From NCBI GenBank assembly GCA_010015805.1, contig ML978123.1, forward strand, positions 2,666,001-2,730,000: a stretch of DNA of 64,000 bases, read 5' to 3'. Positions within the stretch are counted from its first letter, which is position 1, and every line of letters starts with the position of its first letter. The notes beneath the pieces are model-generated. The model saw only the letters and a list, made by a program, of their open reading frames with translations. It made no database searches and was not told the DNA's origin. Position numbers and translations under genes: made by a program. The DNA is from Rhizodiscina lignyota (Eukaryota; Ascomycota; Dothideomycetes; Aulographales; Rhizodiscinaceae). This document shows, one piece after another, positions 1-11,555 of the stretch.

Positions 1-387
1 AACTGCTCCTCCACTGGGGGTGTGCGCGGGTGTTGCTGTTACTTCTGCCGAGCTCGAACCCCTTCTCGGCGATGTGGGTGGCTGGCTCGGAAGATGCTTC
101 CAAGCTCAAATCACTTCGCAACAAACAATGCAGCTTGTGCAATAGTTGCATGTACTGAAATCAAATACAATTCCATCGCCTTACAGGCCGCAATAATTCT
201 CTGACATTCATGGATGCCTCAGTCTGCGATCAGCTATGCCTATCATTGCAGTCAAAGAACAAACAACCAAGAGATAGAAAAGGCATATGATAACGACACA
301 TCGATATATGTATCATGCATGTTGAAAAGCTCGCTAAAGTCTACAGGATATCCTACTTATTACATGAAACTGACCAAGCTCCAAACC
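1..387. other. Left edge, no gene seen
   Basis: This stretch lies downstream of the leftmost MFS gene, which ends here on the minus strand. Short open frames exist but none has a recognisable motif or splice structure. It probably holds the 3' UTR of that transporter and part of the next intergenic region. Confidence 0.5.
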
Positions 388-2386
388 TTAACTCCGGTTG
401 ACAGCATGCTTACTCATTTGCCGTATCCTATGTCCATAGAAGTAAAACACATACGGTACGGGTACCAAAAGCGCACTGATGGCCCCCAAAATCGTCAGAG
501 TCCAATGCACTCCCATATTCTCGTAGAACGGAATGCCCACGACCGTCATCCCGCCAGCAGCCCAGTACCGGATCAACGTCACGCTCGCGAGTGCAGAAGC
601 GCTGTACACCTCATACACATCGATGATGTACATGTACGAGCTGATGAATATGCACAAGACGCCATATCCGAAAAGCACAGAGGCCAGGAGCGGTGACCAG
701 ATAGAAATTGACGGGTAGCTCGTCCATCCCATCCAAAACAGTGACACCGGTATCGCGACTGCGCCGCCTAGCATCGCGAACCAAAGGCGGAATTCTGGTG
801 GCAGTTTGCTGCCACCTTCTTCTTCGATCTTGCGCAAGTCGCGCTTCGCCCATCTGTAAATGATTGGGACTGGTCCCATGGAGGCGACGAGTCCCACGCC
901 GATGCCGAGGAACAGGAGACCGGTGATACCGACCGAAGTGCCGTGGACGTCAGCAAAGATGTATTCGTAGCCGTCGAAGAATGTAAAGAGGACGATATAT
1001 ATGACCGTCAGATATAGCGCTACGAGCATTATAATCGGTTCGGTCGCGGTAAGGACAATTGGGCGATAGAGCGCTGTCCGGAGACGTGTGAGGAAAGTTT
1101 CGTCGCGGATCTCAACGGCTGCACGATATCTGTCATCCCCAGTGACTCGGCGCAGGTGGGCAGCGCGCCATTTGAGTAAGATCGGAGCATATGTTTCGGG
1201 TTGGAAGAGGAAGAGGAGGGCAAGAATAAGGCCAGCCATGAGGAGCGTGCTCCACTCAGTCCAACGCCAACTGACTACGTTGCTTTGCACAATGAAACCG
1301 CCCATGACCTTTTTGGGACGTCAGCTATGTTTACATCATCAAGAGGGAATGATTAGCTTACCGGTCCAACAACGGTCCCCTCAAATGCCATAGACGCAAA
1401 GAAGGGGAAAGCAATAATGCGTTGCATAGGCTTCCATAAGTCTGCAATACTGCCGCCTGCGCACACTAATGGAGTGCTGCCAAAAATGCCGGCGATGAAG
1501 CGGAAGGCGAGCTGAGCTCCAATGTTTGGTGCGAGTCCTGAAGCCATGATGAAGATAGAGAAGAGGAGCATTGTGACGATGTAAACTGGGTTGCGCCCGA
1601 CGGTCTCAGAAAATGGTCCTGCGAATAGTGCTCCAGCTCCGAAGCCAATGAGATAGATACCTGGTATCGTAAGTCAGTAAGGAGTGTTCGAATATATATT
1701 ACGGGGGCCCAAGCGGGCCACATACCTGTCGCCAGACTCTCCGTCACTTGGCTAACACCAAACTCAGCGGCAGCCTCGTGGACGGCGGTACTATCAATAC
1801 TGGCTGCAACGCTAACGACAAAGGCGACAGCTGCAACCATTATTGTTGCGAAGATTCTGATACCATAGCCCCAATTGTGTGGGTTCATAGGGTCGTCCGG
1901 TCCTTGATACCCTACAACGAACACCTGTTGGCTGACGCCAGGTAGCCCTTTACCCTCATGCGTCGTCCTCGAGCGTATGTCGATGCCAGTTAAAGAGTGT
2001 CCAAGCGTGGTACCCTGTCGAGATACATCTTGACGCGTGTTTGATTGAGTGATAGTGCGTAAAGGTGATATGTTGCTGATATTTGAAAGCTCCCGTCGCA
2101 GGTCTGATCGAATAGTCTGATTAGGTGCCAAGTGACCCTCTTGGACACCTTCAGGCAACTCCGGCACATCTTCTTTACGCTTTTTGCTCTCTACCGTGCC
2201 ATTGCTGGCAGATGTCGATGTAGAAGATGATGACAGCGAAGACTCGGAGGCTTCTCTTCGTAACTCGTTGTTATCCGTGACTGGTTCGACTGCCTGTTTC
2301 TCAGGGTCTGGGAAGTGGTGATGACTTCTGTTGTATTCATCATCGACAGCTTTGCCAAATCTACGAAATTGCAGGATAGACTGCAT
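388..2386 (-). CDS. DHA1-type MFS transporter (polyamine/drug-like)
   Basis: Three exons join as complement(388..1308, 1362..1660, 1726..2386), giving 626 residues. Both introns (53 and 65 bp) have GT-AG ends, and the smaller one has a GCTGAC branch point. The first ~170 residues are hydrophilic and Ser-rich; the membrane part begins after the motif GPDDPMNPHNW, typical of fungal TPO1/FLR1-like DHA1 carriers. The loop between helices 2 and 3 reads GPFSETVGRNP (motif A region), and FEGTVVGPVMGGF is the glycine/proline-rich motif C of proton antiporters. About 12 membrane helices can be picked out, and the tail ends in a basic segment. It is expected to sit in the plasma membrane and export polyamines or toxic compounds with proton exchange; the substrate is inferred from family only. 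A similar but distinct carrier lies at 55.0-56.7 kb. Confidence 0.9.
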
Positions 2387-5300
2387 CTTGTCCTTTCAAT
2401 TGTGACGGTACAGTATGTAACTAACACGAAAGCAAAAGACTGATCTAAAGCAAGATTGATGTGAATGATAAGAGAGCAACGATTGATTCAAGCCGGCGCA
2501 GATATACGCCTTCAATTGGGGCTCGTACAGTCACACGGAAAGCTTCACGATTTTGTCAGCGGTTTGCATAACCACCACTGCTGGTCGGATTTAAGGCTTG
2601 GCCACAAGGGCGTGTGTGATTTGACTTCGATGACGTTAAGGTGAATTTGCTCACAGAGATTGATGTGAAGGTCCAATTTTCCGGCCCACAACAATTGCGG
2701 CATGGGCTGGTCTGGTATCAACAATAGTTAGTCATCGTCTCGATATGCGCGGGAGATCTCCGAGGATAAGCCTGGCGAAGTTTAGGAATACAGGTACAGA
2801 TATGATACGGGTATTGCTTCTTCCTCTCTCGCAAGCTCTCGCAAGCTCCTGCACACTCATTGCAGTCACCTTGGATAACGAGCCAGATGCAAGAGACTTG
2901 CAGCTTGCTGTGTTGCATCCATACTCCAGTGCCATGACGGTTGCAGCGAGGCTTGCTGGCGGCATTGCGGCCTGCGTGATAAGAACAATTCAGGAGCCGA
3001 ACGAAAGGCACGTACAGTCTACATTAGGTAACTTAGTCAGTGTCCAAATTTCCATAAGGAGGCAAAGGCAGACCGGCCTTTGTCGTAATCAGTATTATTC
3101 CACCCTCAAGCGGTAAAAAGGGTTTGAAGATACGGAAACGCCATACGCCGAGTTCATTGGTGGACGGTCACCGTCTTCCCCCGCTCGAGGCCCGGGAATT
3201 AAAGTATCGCCGACCTCGAAGAGTAAGACTCAAACGTTCAAATGTTTTATTAGCCTCGCAAATTCTCACATTCGAGAAGGGCGGGTTTGAAATCCGTAAC
3301 CAGGTCGCCGAAACCCCGGGATTGGACAAGCAATTGGCGCCACTTGAACGTATGTATGTTTGACACTCACACGTGCCTTCAAGATCTCCACTATCTAGTT
3401 TCGCTAAGCTCGAAGAGGCTTTTTCTCCAACTGAACGAGTCCGCACTTAAACAGAATCTCAATATCGTCTCATGATTGGACAGGGATGGCATCTTTTAAT
3501 GGCAGATGCACTTAATCAGTCTTGACTTTGTACTCCCTATTCCTTTGCGCTCTATGCAGCGTGGATAATGGCTTGAACCTCCTCCTTTCTAGATGCATGC
3601 ATATCTTCTTTAAAGTGTGCGTCGCTGCTGGTTCAATAGAGCAGATTGTTACGGGCGTGTGCGCGTTCATGGCTAAGAGACGACACGTCGAGGTTGCGTG
3701 TCGCTACTGAAGGATATGAGGGAAAGACCAGGCGTCTCCACTCGCAAGAACCATAAAAGAGGCTTTGAACGATGTCGAATTGAGAAAGCCGGTTGTGACT
3801 TCCGCCCTAGGATCAAGTGTCGCGCTGAACGCGTTGAGCGTATTGAGCTCGGAGAAGATGGAGAAGGTATGGAAGCTGGCGATGGGCGGTGAAGCGGGAT
3901 CTGGCTAGATATACCTCAGGGCCAGGCTGTTAGTAAGGCCAACTGTGCTTCTCTATTCAGGGCCATGGAGGCGTGGCTGGCCTTTCTGCCACGCTCGAGT
4001 GTGCCACCACAGCTTAGAGGCGATTGTGACAGCAAGCTGGTCGTGGTTCTTAAGAACAAGCTGTCACAGCAATTGCAAAATGGCATATTGAAAATATAGC
4101 GGTTATAAGACAAGGAAATTGACGTCGGCTTTATGGTGTTCCTCGTCCTTTTGTTGCCGCCGCTCCAAGTTGACTAATGGCGTTGTGCGGCCGCCTCCTC
4201 GTCGCACCTCACAATAGGTTGCTCGATGTTTCTGCAGAGACATTAAAGCATTAATTTATGTCTTCAAGAGGGGTGACTCGAACTCTGGAGTATGTAAGAT
4301 GAGATCTTAAAGGCTTCGGTAATGGGGGTTTGATGGAAAGAAAGAGGGTTCAGGAAAGACAACTTCAAGAAGAATTATATCCTTAACGTTTCAACGCCTC
4401 TCGATTGATCATTTTCCAATAGCCATGATGAAGAAATCACAAGAGCATCGATTCGCAAAAGTGGTAACACCACTCAGGCAGAAGGCGATTCAATGTACAG
4501 TACAATTGGAGCGGAGAAGTGGTCATTTGCACTAGCGCCAAGCCATGCTGGAAATAAAGCGATAAACCCGGAGTAGTATTCCCGACCCACACTGTCGGTA
4601 CCAAACCTACACCCCGAGCCTACAAATGAATCAGAAGTACGCATATATATCGTTGGGCTTCCAGCCCCAAGAGTTTGCGGCTTTAGCTGTCTTTACTTTG
4701 AACGTCGATGCTCTTCGGATAAAACGGACGGGGATCGTATGTAAGAGCTCGGCATTCTTTCAATATGGGTGGGATCAGGCGTCCAAGGCTTATTAGAAAC
4801 GGTCTTGCTTGCGTTAATATGTCAATATCCTTCGTCGCCAGGCATTCCTAGTTTCATCGATCCTACGGGCTGGTCCACTCTGTCTGGAGGTCACCTTCTG
4901 CGTTCGAGTATCTCATCGACGTGACGCGATCCTATATGGCATCAGCTGCATTGGCGGCTCTTATGTGAACTTTCAGTTCCGAATGGCCTCACATTATCGT
5001 CTGCCCCAAGCGCCTAGAGATAGCACAACATGTTTTTATATCCACGTTACGATTTCTGCATTGAGATTTCCCTCGATAATCTCTGTCAAAGATTCTTCAT
5101 GTCCATTATGATGCTATCGATATCATTTCAAAATGTACCTTCATGTCTACGAAGTACCAGTTGAGGTACTCGTGGCCTAAGCATGTGCGCAGCAGATACA
5201 TTCTAAATATTCATGGAACCCCTCACTCGTAGTACTCTGGATTCGACTCGGCGGATGGAGAGAGCTTGTCATATAGGGCTGGAAGCTGTAGGGCTATTCA

Positions 5301-7695
5301 TGTCTTGCTGGCTGTCTCCTTACGTCTCCAGTGAGTCCACTGCTAATAGCTTTTGTAAGGGTTGAAAGTACTTACAATCTCACAGGAACAGTTATGATAA
5401 TTCGAGTACAGCCTTCGATAAACTCTACAGCAGCTACGAATAGACTCATACTAAGTCTTGGGATTTACTTGAAGCATCGTCGCCAATAGCAAAACACTAT
5501 CTCTTCATTCAGCAACATTCGAATATTTCAGAAACAACTCAAGTTCACGGAATACTGACCCTACCTAGACTCTACGTCAGCAACAGCAGGCTTTAATGAG
5601 TTCAAAAGAGCGGCGCTGGGTGCGCTAGAAGAGACGGGCATGATATCTCAGACGACTCGATCCAGCAGAGAGCTTAAGTTTCTGAGCCTACGAAGATACC
5701 ATAGCGTATCTCCTATCCACATCAGACCATGGGCGAGAGCAGCAGAGGCGATGTTCCTCTCGGCGCGGTTCTTGGCGTCGTGCAATGGGCCATATTAGCT
5801 GGCGCAATTTTAGCATTCAACACTATCGTCAGCCAGTCGGGAATGTGTCGATTTGCTCATGGCGGAGCAGCGGAACCGAACGTCGTCGCGATTCTTTCCA
5901 CGGCCACCATCGTCACTAATGGCTCGCAGATTAACAGTCCGTATTTTCTTGTCCTCACGGAGATCAAGCCGATGCTGAGACTCGCTATCCTTTGCTGGAA
6001 ACACATCAGGAGGCCGCAATATCGGAGCAGGCGAGGATGCAGCATAGCCGCCGCTGTTAGAGGAAGATCAACGATGAATACGATAGATGCTTCGGTACCG
6101 CCACTAGGAGACAGCGAAACCGTCAACGACGAGAGCACACGGCACTCAAGAGAAGAACAATATGGACATTGCTTGCTCGACTTGTCCGCTTGGCCGTGTT
6201 AGTGATACATACATGCTACCAGATACTTGTCGACGAACCACGAGCGATGAGGATATTGTTCTCTGATCTCACTGGAGTGGAGACAGCATAGACTCTGTCT
6301 CTGAGACCACCAGAGCATGAGACCATCGGTCAGGTGCCCGAAATCCAGTTTCGCCGCCTGTAGATTGAATCTCCGAAAAGTCGGCCTGCGGCTTTGCCAC
6401 TGTGGAGAGCCACAAAAGTCCAAGCGATGGATATCGCTATCGCTAACCCTAGCTGCAGGCACCACGGGATCTGGATGCGGCTATCCTTAGCGACTGACTC
6501 TCGTTGAGCCCCATTGCAAATCACCAACCACCTCCTGCAGTGCTGTAGCCTCCATTAGTTCTGGCCAAGGCCAATCTACGCGCAGGTACGTTCTAGATCT
6601 CATTTTGCAGTTTTTGATAGCTTGGGCACATTTTTCGCTCTATCGTATTCAATCCGCCTTTGGATTTGAAGAGATGATCGGGGTACGCGGCGAAGGAATC
6701 GGCGTGGAGAGGATTCTCATGTCAGAGTGGAGGTATTGTGACACCATCCCCGGATTGTTACCTCTTCGGCTTCCCCATGACCCATGGGGTAATCCTTGGA
6801 GATAACACCGTCGGGGAGATGAGGAAGCCAGTCAAGCCAGTGTGGGTACCTGCATTCGAAGGGGATAGGATGGGCGACTTATTGAGCAATGGGTTGCATG
6901 TTGGGCAGCGTTAGGAACCGCGCGGAAGACTTGGAATCGGGAGCATTCTCTTGGTCTTAATATGGACTTCGTCATCAACGCAATTCATACCAAACACTGC
7001 CAGAATGGAAGCAGTCAATCGGTTTGATTTGTTTGTTGAGGTTGTCTGTATCGCACGAATGACCACGTGTCTCGGACGTTTCGGACTTGGCGAGCATTTG
7101 GACGGAGCGTAAGTCCCCGCCCCACGCTAAAGAGTCAGTTGACTGAAGGCTTTCGGTACTGCACTTCCAATTAAAGTAAGAGAGGTACAGAGGTACCTCC
7201 AGGAAAACGCTCCGTTCGCATACCCAGCACTGCCAATAGGACATCGCCCCGTTCCACTGGAACTGTGCTTCCCCGCTGCGTTGGGTCTCCCCACGGGGAA
7301 GCACCCAACCCCATTGGCTTATTGACCAGGCGAGCGCTTCTCATAACGCCATTCGGCCCATTCAAGCTTCCCAAGCGTATACCTGTTTGGCCGGCGCGGA
7401 AGGAACTGTACCGCGATTACGCAGAACCCACAATATGGAGACATGGATGAATACAGCCGTTCAATATGGTCGGCAAATCGACACATGTTCACAATCCAGA
7501 CCATGCAGAATCATGCAGACACCCTCATGACAAGCCTGATCGGTTAACCCTTTCGTTTCTCTAGTTTCGTGGCGTTTCAGGCCTGGCTGTTTCCCCGCGC
7601 ATACATATAGTCTATGTCCGTTCCCGTCAGCAGGGTAGCTGTCAAGACTTGAGAATTCTGAATACCCATAGACCTTTTCACTTATTTCCTTCAAA
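2387..7695. other. Long gene-poor region
   Basis: About 5.3 kb between two transporter genes. Open frames of up to 157 codons occur (for example 5729..6202 plus) but lack family motifs, convincing splice sites or continuity. The only recognisable trace is a decayed zinc-cluster-like segment near 3.72-3.87 kb, listed separately. Base composition is close to the rest of the window, so there is no clear sign of a heavily RIP-mutated AT block. Confidence 0.4.
3716..3866 (+). pseudogene. Possible relic of a Zn2Cys6 transcription-factor domain
   Basis: The frame opened by the ATG at 3716 encodes a Lys/Arg-rich stretch with RKNHKRG, then ERCRIEKAGCD, then RPRIKC. This follows the order of a fungal Zn2Cys6 cluster: basic lead, C-x6-C spacing, C-D, R-P, then a further Cys. 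The first cysteine position reads Phe, the fourth reads Ile and the sixth is not evident, so zinc binding would be lost. A GTATGG donor-like site follows at 3867, where many such genes have their first intron. No convincing middle-homology region follows. It could be a host gene fossil or a chance resemblance. Confidence 0.3.
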
Positions 7696-9537
7696 ATGGC
7701 AAAAGACATCGAAGATGGCCGCCACAGCGTCCAGGAGAAGACGATAATCACGGAGGTCCCTGGAGACAAGGAGCATGTCGAACTGGCGGCGACCACGGTC
7801 GAAATTCCTGACTATACCCCAGCAGAGGTTCGACGCATTCTATGGAAGCTCGACTTGAGACTGTTGCCCATGTTGGCGTTTTTCTACCTGCTTGCTTTCC
7901 TTGATCGTGGAAATAGTGAGTACTGTATTCCTGTTTACGAGATGGAAACGCTGACAAAATGTAGTTGGTAATGCAAAGGTCGCTGGAATGCAGACGTCTC
8001 TTGGTCTTACGGGAAGCCAATACAACGTTGCTTTGACGGTCTTCTTCATTCCCTACTCTCTTCTTGAGGTCCCCTGCAATGTCGTCGCAAAAATCCTTAA
8101 GCCTCACATTTGGCTCTCTATCATGATGTTCTTCTGGGGAATTTGCATGTAAGTCCTTGTTTGGCTTCCATAATACGCAAGTCACTGATTACGAATCAAT
8201 TCTAGGACCCTTATGGGTGTCGTTCACGGCTACGGAGGCCTCATTGCTGCTAGATGGTTCCTTGGTGTCTGCGAGGTTTGTTGCACGTGAACCTCTGTCT
8301 TGAGCTGAAATCTGACTTCAAAGCCAGGCTGGATTCTTCCCCGCTGCTGCATTCCTTTTGACGCTCTTTTACTGCCGTTATGAAGTCTTGCGCCGCTTGG
8401 CTGTCTTCTACTCGTGTGCGTCCTTGTCTGGTGCCTTCTCCGGTCTACTTGCGTTCGGACTTGAGAAGATGGACGGCGTTGGCGGCTTGGCTGGCTGGCG
8501 CTGGTATGACTCTGGCAGTATTCTTGTTGTGCCACGAAGCTGACTTTGCTTTAGGATCTTCATCATTGAGGGCTTCCTCCCAATCATCACATCCGTTTTC
8601 GCCTTCTTCATCGTGCCAGATAGCCCAGAGACCTGCAAGGGCTTGACGCAAGAGGAGCGTAATTTCGTCGTCCACCGCCTGCAAATGGAGACTGGATCCG
8701 GAATGGGCCAAGTCACCAACAACGACAAGATGACCTTCGGCATGGTATTGGCTGCCCTGAAAGAATGGCGTACCTGGGCCGCCGTCGTCATGTTCTGGGG
8801 CTGCGCCACTGCTGTTTATGCGTATGATTCTCATCCCCTCATTTTTTGCACTTAGGAACTAATCGGACGCAGCTTCACCTTCACGATCCCTGTTGTCATT
8901 CTTGAGCTTGGCTACACCGCAGCCAACGCCCAGCTTATGACTATTCCGGTCTATGTCGTAGCCATGTTGTTTGTCATCTTCTGGGCCTATGTATCCGATC
9001 ACTTCAAGGTCCGATCGACTTTTATCGTCATTGGCTTCATGTTTGCAGTCTGCGGTTTAATCGCCCTTCTTTGCATTCCGCATCCAAAGATGCCCGGCGT
9101 CACCTACTTCTTCTTGTTCCCTACTGCAATGGGAATTTATTGCCCGCAGCAGCTTATTGTCTCCTGGACCGGTAAGTCTTGTTCTCTGATCCAAGTTAAC
9201 AGTCAAATGACTAACATCTTTTCTAGCAAACAACTCAGCTCCATCTAGCAAGCGTGCTATTGCCATGGCTCTGCTGCTTTCGATCGGTAATCTGTCAGGT
9301 GTTTTGGGATCCAACATTTTCATTCAGAACGAGGCTCCTCGCTACTGGGCTGGATACGGCACCTGTCTCGGACTGGTTGTAGCTGCCCAAATCATGGCTC
9401 TTGTTCTGAGGAGATCTTATGCAAAGATCAACGCGGAGAGGGATCTGATGTCTGAGGAAGAGATTCGCGCCAAGTATACCGACCTCGAGCTCATTCAGAT
9501 GGGAGACAGGTCCCCATTCTTCCGATATACTTTGTAA
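7696..9537 (+). CDS. MFS transporter, TNA1/allantoate permease (ACS) family
   Basis: Seven exons join as 7696..7915, 7965..8148, 8206..8275, 8328..8503, 8555..8821, 8873..9171 and 9227..9537, giving 508 residues; all six introns are 49-57 bp GT-AG introns that keep frame. The N-terminal signature WKLDLRLLPMLAFFYLLAFL followed by DRGNIGNAKVAGM is the hallmark of the anion:cation symporter family (yeast TNA1, DAL5). Other family segments are IFFPAAAF-like helix 5, the loop VPDSPETCKGLTQEER between helices 6 and 7, and the ending with ANNSAPSSKRAIAMA before the last helices. The likely role is proton-coupled uptake of a carboxylate or vitamin such as nicotinate or allantoate at the plasma membrane; the exact substrate is not readable. 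The start is the first ATG of the frame, preceded by a CT-rich leader. Confidence 0.93.
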
Positions 9538-10035
9538 GATGGCTTCTCGCCCAGGGACAGAGTTGCTTTCCTCTCACTTCTGATGATGGCTGCAAAAGCA
9601 CTCTCTGCTTCGTACTTAGTGTGTCCAGATTCACTACGAAATTGAACATACAAAAGTGCTGCGAATCAAATGCAGAGTTTTTCATAATGATTTCTAAGGT
9701 GATCCAAATGCTGTGACTGTACGGAGTATACAAAAGTCGACATGAGGTGATTGCGTGACCCTGATCCCCATACCCCCGTGGAGGTCGGAAGTTGGCAAGG
9801 GACAAAGCCGAGGCGTCCAAGCGCCACGACATCAGCTTAAGACCATCAATAAGCCTTATCACCTGCGCCCCAGGCGACAGCACAAGCTGTCAAGTGACTT
9901 TCATCATTTCCATCATCATGGGTCTTTGAAGGTATCCATTGGTTTAACTTATATCTTCTCCCACTTCCCGTAACTCACAACTCTATCTACTCCCCGTATG
10001 TACAGTAGCCGATAGCAATCACCCAGCCACCCATC
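9538..10035. promoter_or_regulatory. Intergenic: 3' UTR and promoter of the SLC35F6-like gene
   Basis: Tandem intergenic space between two plus-strand genes. Near the downstream start it holds TATATC at about 9950 and a pyrimidine-rich leader up to the ATG at 10036. The nonamer TACGGAGTA occurs at 9720-9728. No gene is seen. Confidence 0.45.
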
Positions 10036-11555
10036 ATGGCAGTCCGCGCTATGATTCCGTTTCTCGTGGGCATGATGCTCCTCACGGGCGTCTGCAACAC
10101 GCTTCTGACGAAGTACCAAGTATGTTCAGCGTCGACCTGATTCTACAGCACCCCCGATACAAATCAACGTGTCACGCGGGCTAACTCATGACATTCAAGG
10201 ACATGCAATGCATTCGCAACTGCGACTCCGACGACCCAAAGAAGCGTGCCCACTTCGAACAACCCGTCATCCAGACCCTGCAAATGTTTATCGGCGAGAT
10301 GGGCTGCTGGCTCGTCATCGGTGCAGCGGAGCTGTACAAACAATGGCAGAAGAGGCGGAGAGGTGCTGGATATGAGCCGGTTGCTGAAGACGGGCCTTCT
10401 GCGTCCGATGCGCTGATCAACAGTGTGGAGAATGGCATCCGTGCGGATGAGGAGAGGGACGAGGACGAGGACGAGGAGGACACGCTCGCCGGGTCCAGCT
10501 CGCCGAATCCGATCACGAAGACGCTCACCGCGAGGGATGAGGAAGGCCGGCTGCATATGACGGGGTGGCAGGTGGTGCTCTTAGCGCTTCCCGCGTGCTG
10601 CGATATTGCAGGGACAACGCTGATGAACGTGGGGCTGCTGTTCGTGGCAGCGAGCATCTATCAGATGACAAGAGGTGCTCTAGTACTGTTCGTGGGCGTA
10701 TTCAGCGTCTGGTTCTTGAAGCGCACGTTGGGCATATGGAAATGGATCTCGCTCGTGATCGTGGTGCTGGGTGTGGCGCTTGTGGGTCTCGCTGGCGCGA
10801 TCTCAAGGGACGACAAAGCGAGGCCGCAGTCAATCGCAGACGGGACAGAGACGGGCCAGATAGCCCACCTGGAAATGATGAATCTCAGTGTGAGGGCAGC
10901 ACTTGACATGGTAGTAGACAATTCGACCGTTGCGGTACAGACGGTCGTCGGAGTTCTGCTCATCGCTTTGGCACAAATCTTCACAGCCTCCCAGTTTGTG
11001 CTTGAGGAGAGTATCATGGAACGGTATTCGCTCGAGCCATTGAAGGCTGTGGGCTGGGAAGGCATCTGGGGCTTCCTTGTCACCCTTATTGGAATGATCA
11101 TCCTTCATTTTGCGTATGGGAGAACGGACGCTGGTCGCTATGGATACTTCGATGCGAGAGAAGGGCTTTGGGAGATCACTCACTATCGGTCTATTGCGGT
11201 GAGCAGTATACTGATCATGATCAGTATTGGGTAAGTTATCAGACGGTATTCTGGGATAGTCTGGGACTAACAAAACCTCAGCGGATTCAACTTCTTCGGC
11301 CTTTCTGTCACACGCACTGTTTCCGCTACTTCGCGCAGCACCATTGACACCTGCCGTACGCTCTTCATCTGGGTTGTCTCTCTCGGACTGGGATGGGAGA
11401 CGTTTAAGTGGCTGCAAGTTGTCGGTTTCGCTCTCCTGGTCTACGGCACGTTTTTGTTTAACGACATTGTGGCGCCGCCGCTCCAGTCGTGTCTGGGACG
11501 TAATAAGAGGACCAGCGAAGAGTTGCTCCCCGAGACGCTTGGCGAGCACAATTGA
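10036..11555 (+). CDS. SLC35F6-like solute carrier (drug/metabolite transporter superfamily)
   Basis: Three exons join as 10036..10119, 10200..11230 and 11282..11555, giving 462 residues. The first exon encodes a membrane helix ending TGVCNTLLTKYQ, which matches the opening helix of animal SLC35F6 (TGSINTLSTKW type). Next come a short Cys-containing segment, FEQPVIQTLQMFIGEMGCW and an acidic loop of about 75 residues (DEERDEDEDEED) that is longer than in animals. ASIYQMTRGALVLFVGVFSV and LEESIMERYSLEPLKAVGWE are strong family markers, and the last exon holds FNFFGLSVTRTVSATSRST. About 9-10 membrane helices are visible. Animal SLC35F6 is reported in lysosomal and mitochondrial membranes; the fungal substrate is unknown. 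The start is the first ATG of a short exon typical of this family. Confidence 0.9.

Noticed and set aside
4265-4285. GAGTTCGAGTCACCC on the minus strand resembling a tRNA B box
   Set aside because: The flanking bases cannot form a T stem and no A box lies upstream.
5729-6202. 157-codon plus-strand frame with a hydrophobic N-terminus
   Set aside because: No domain, no splice continuation and no clear promoter; the opposite strand is equally open. It may be chance.
6199-6527. Minus-strand frames with DSIYRRRNW resembling a HET-domain segment
   Set aside because: The likeness is a few residues only and the frames are short and broken.
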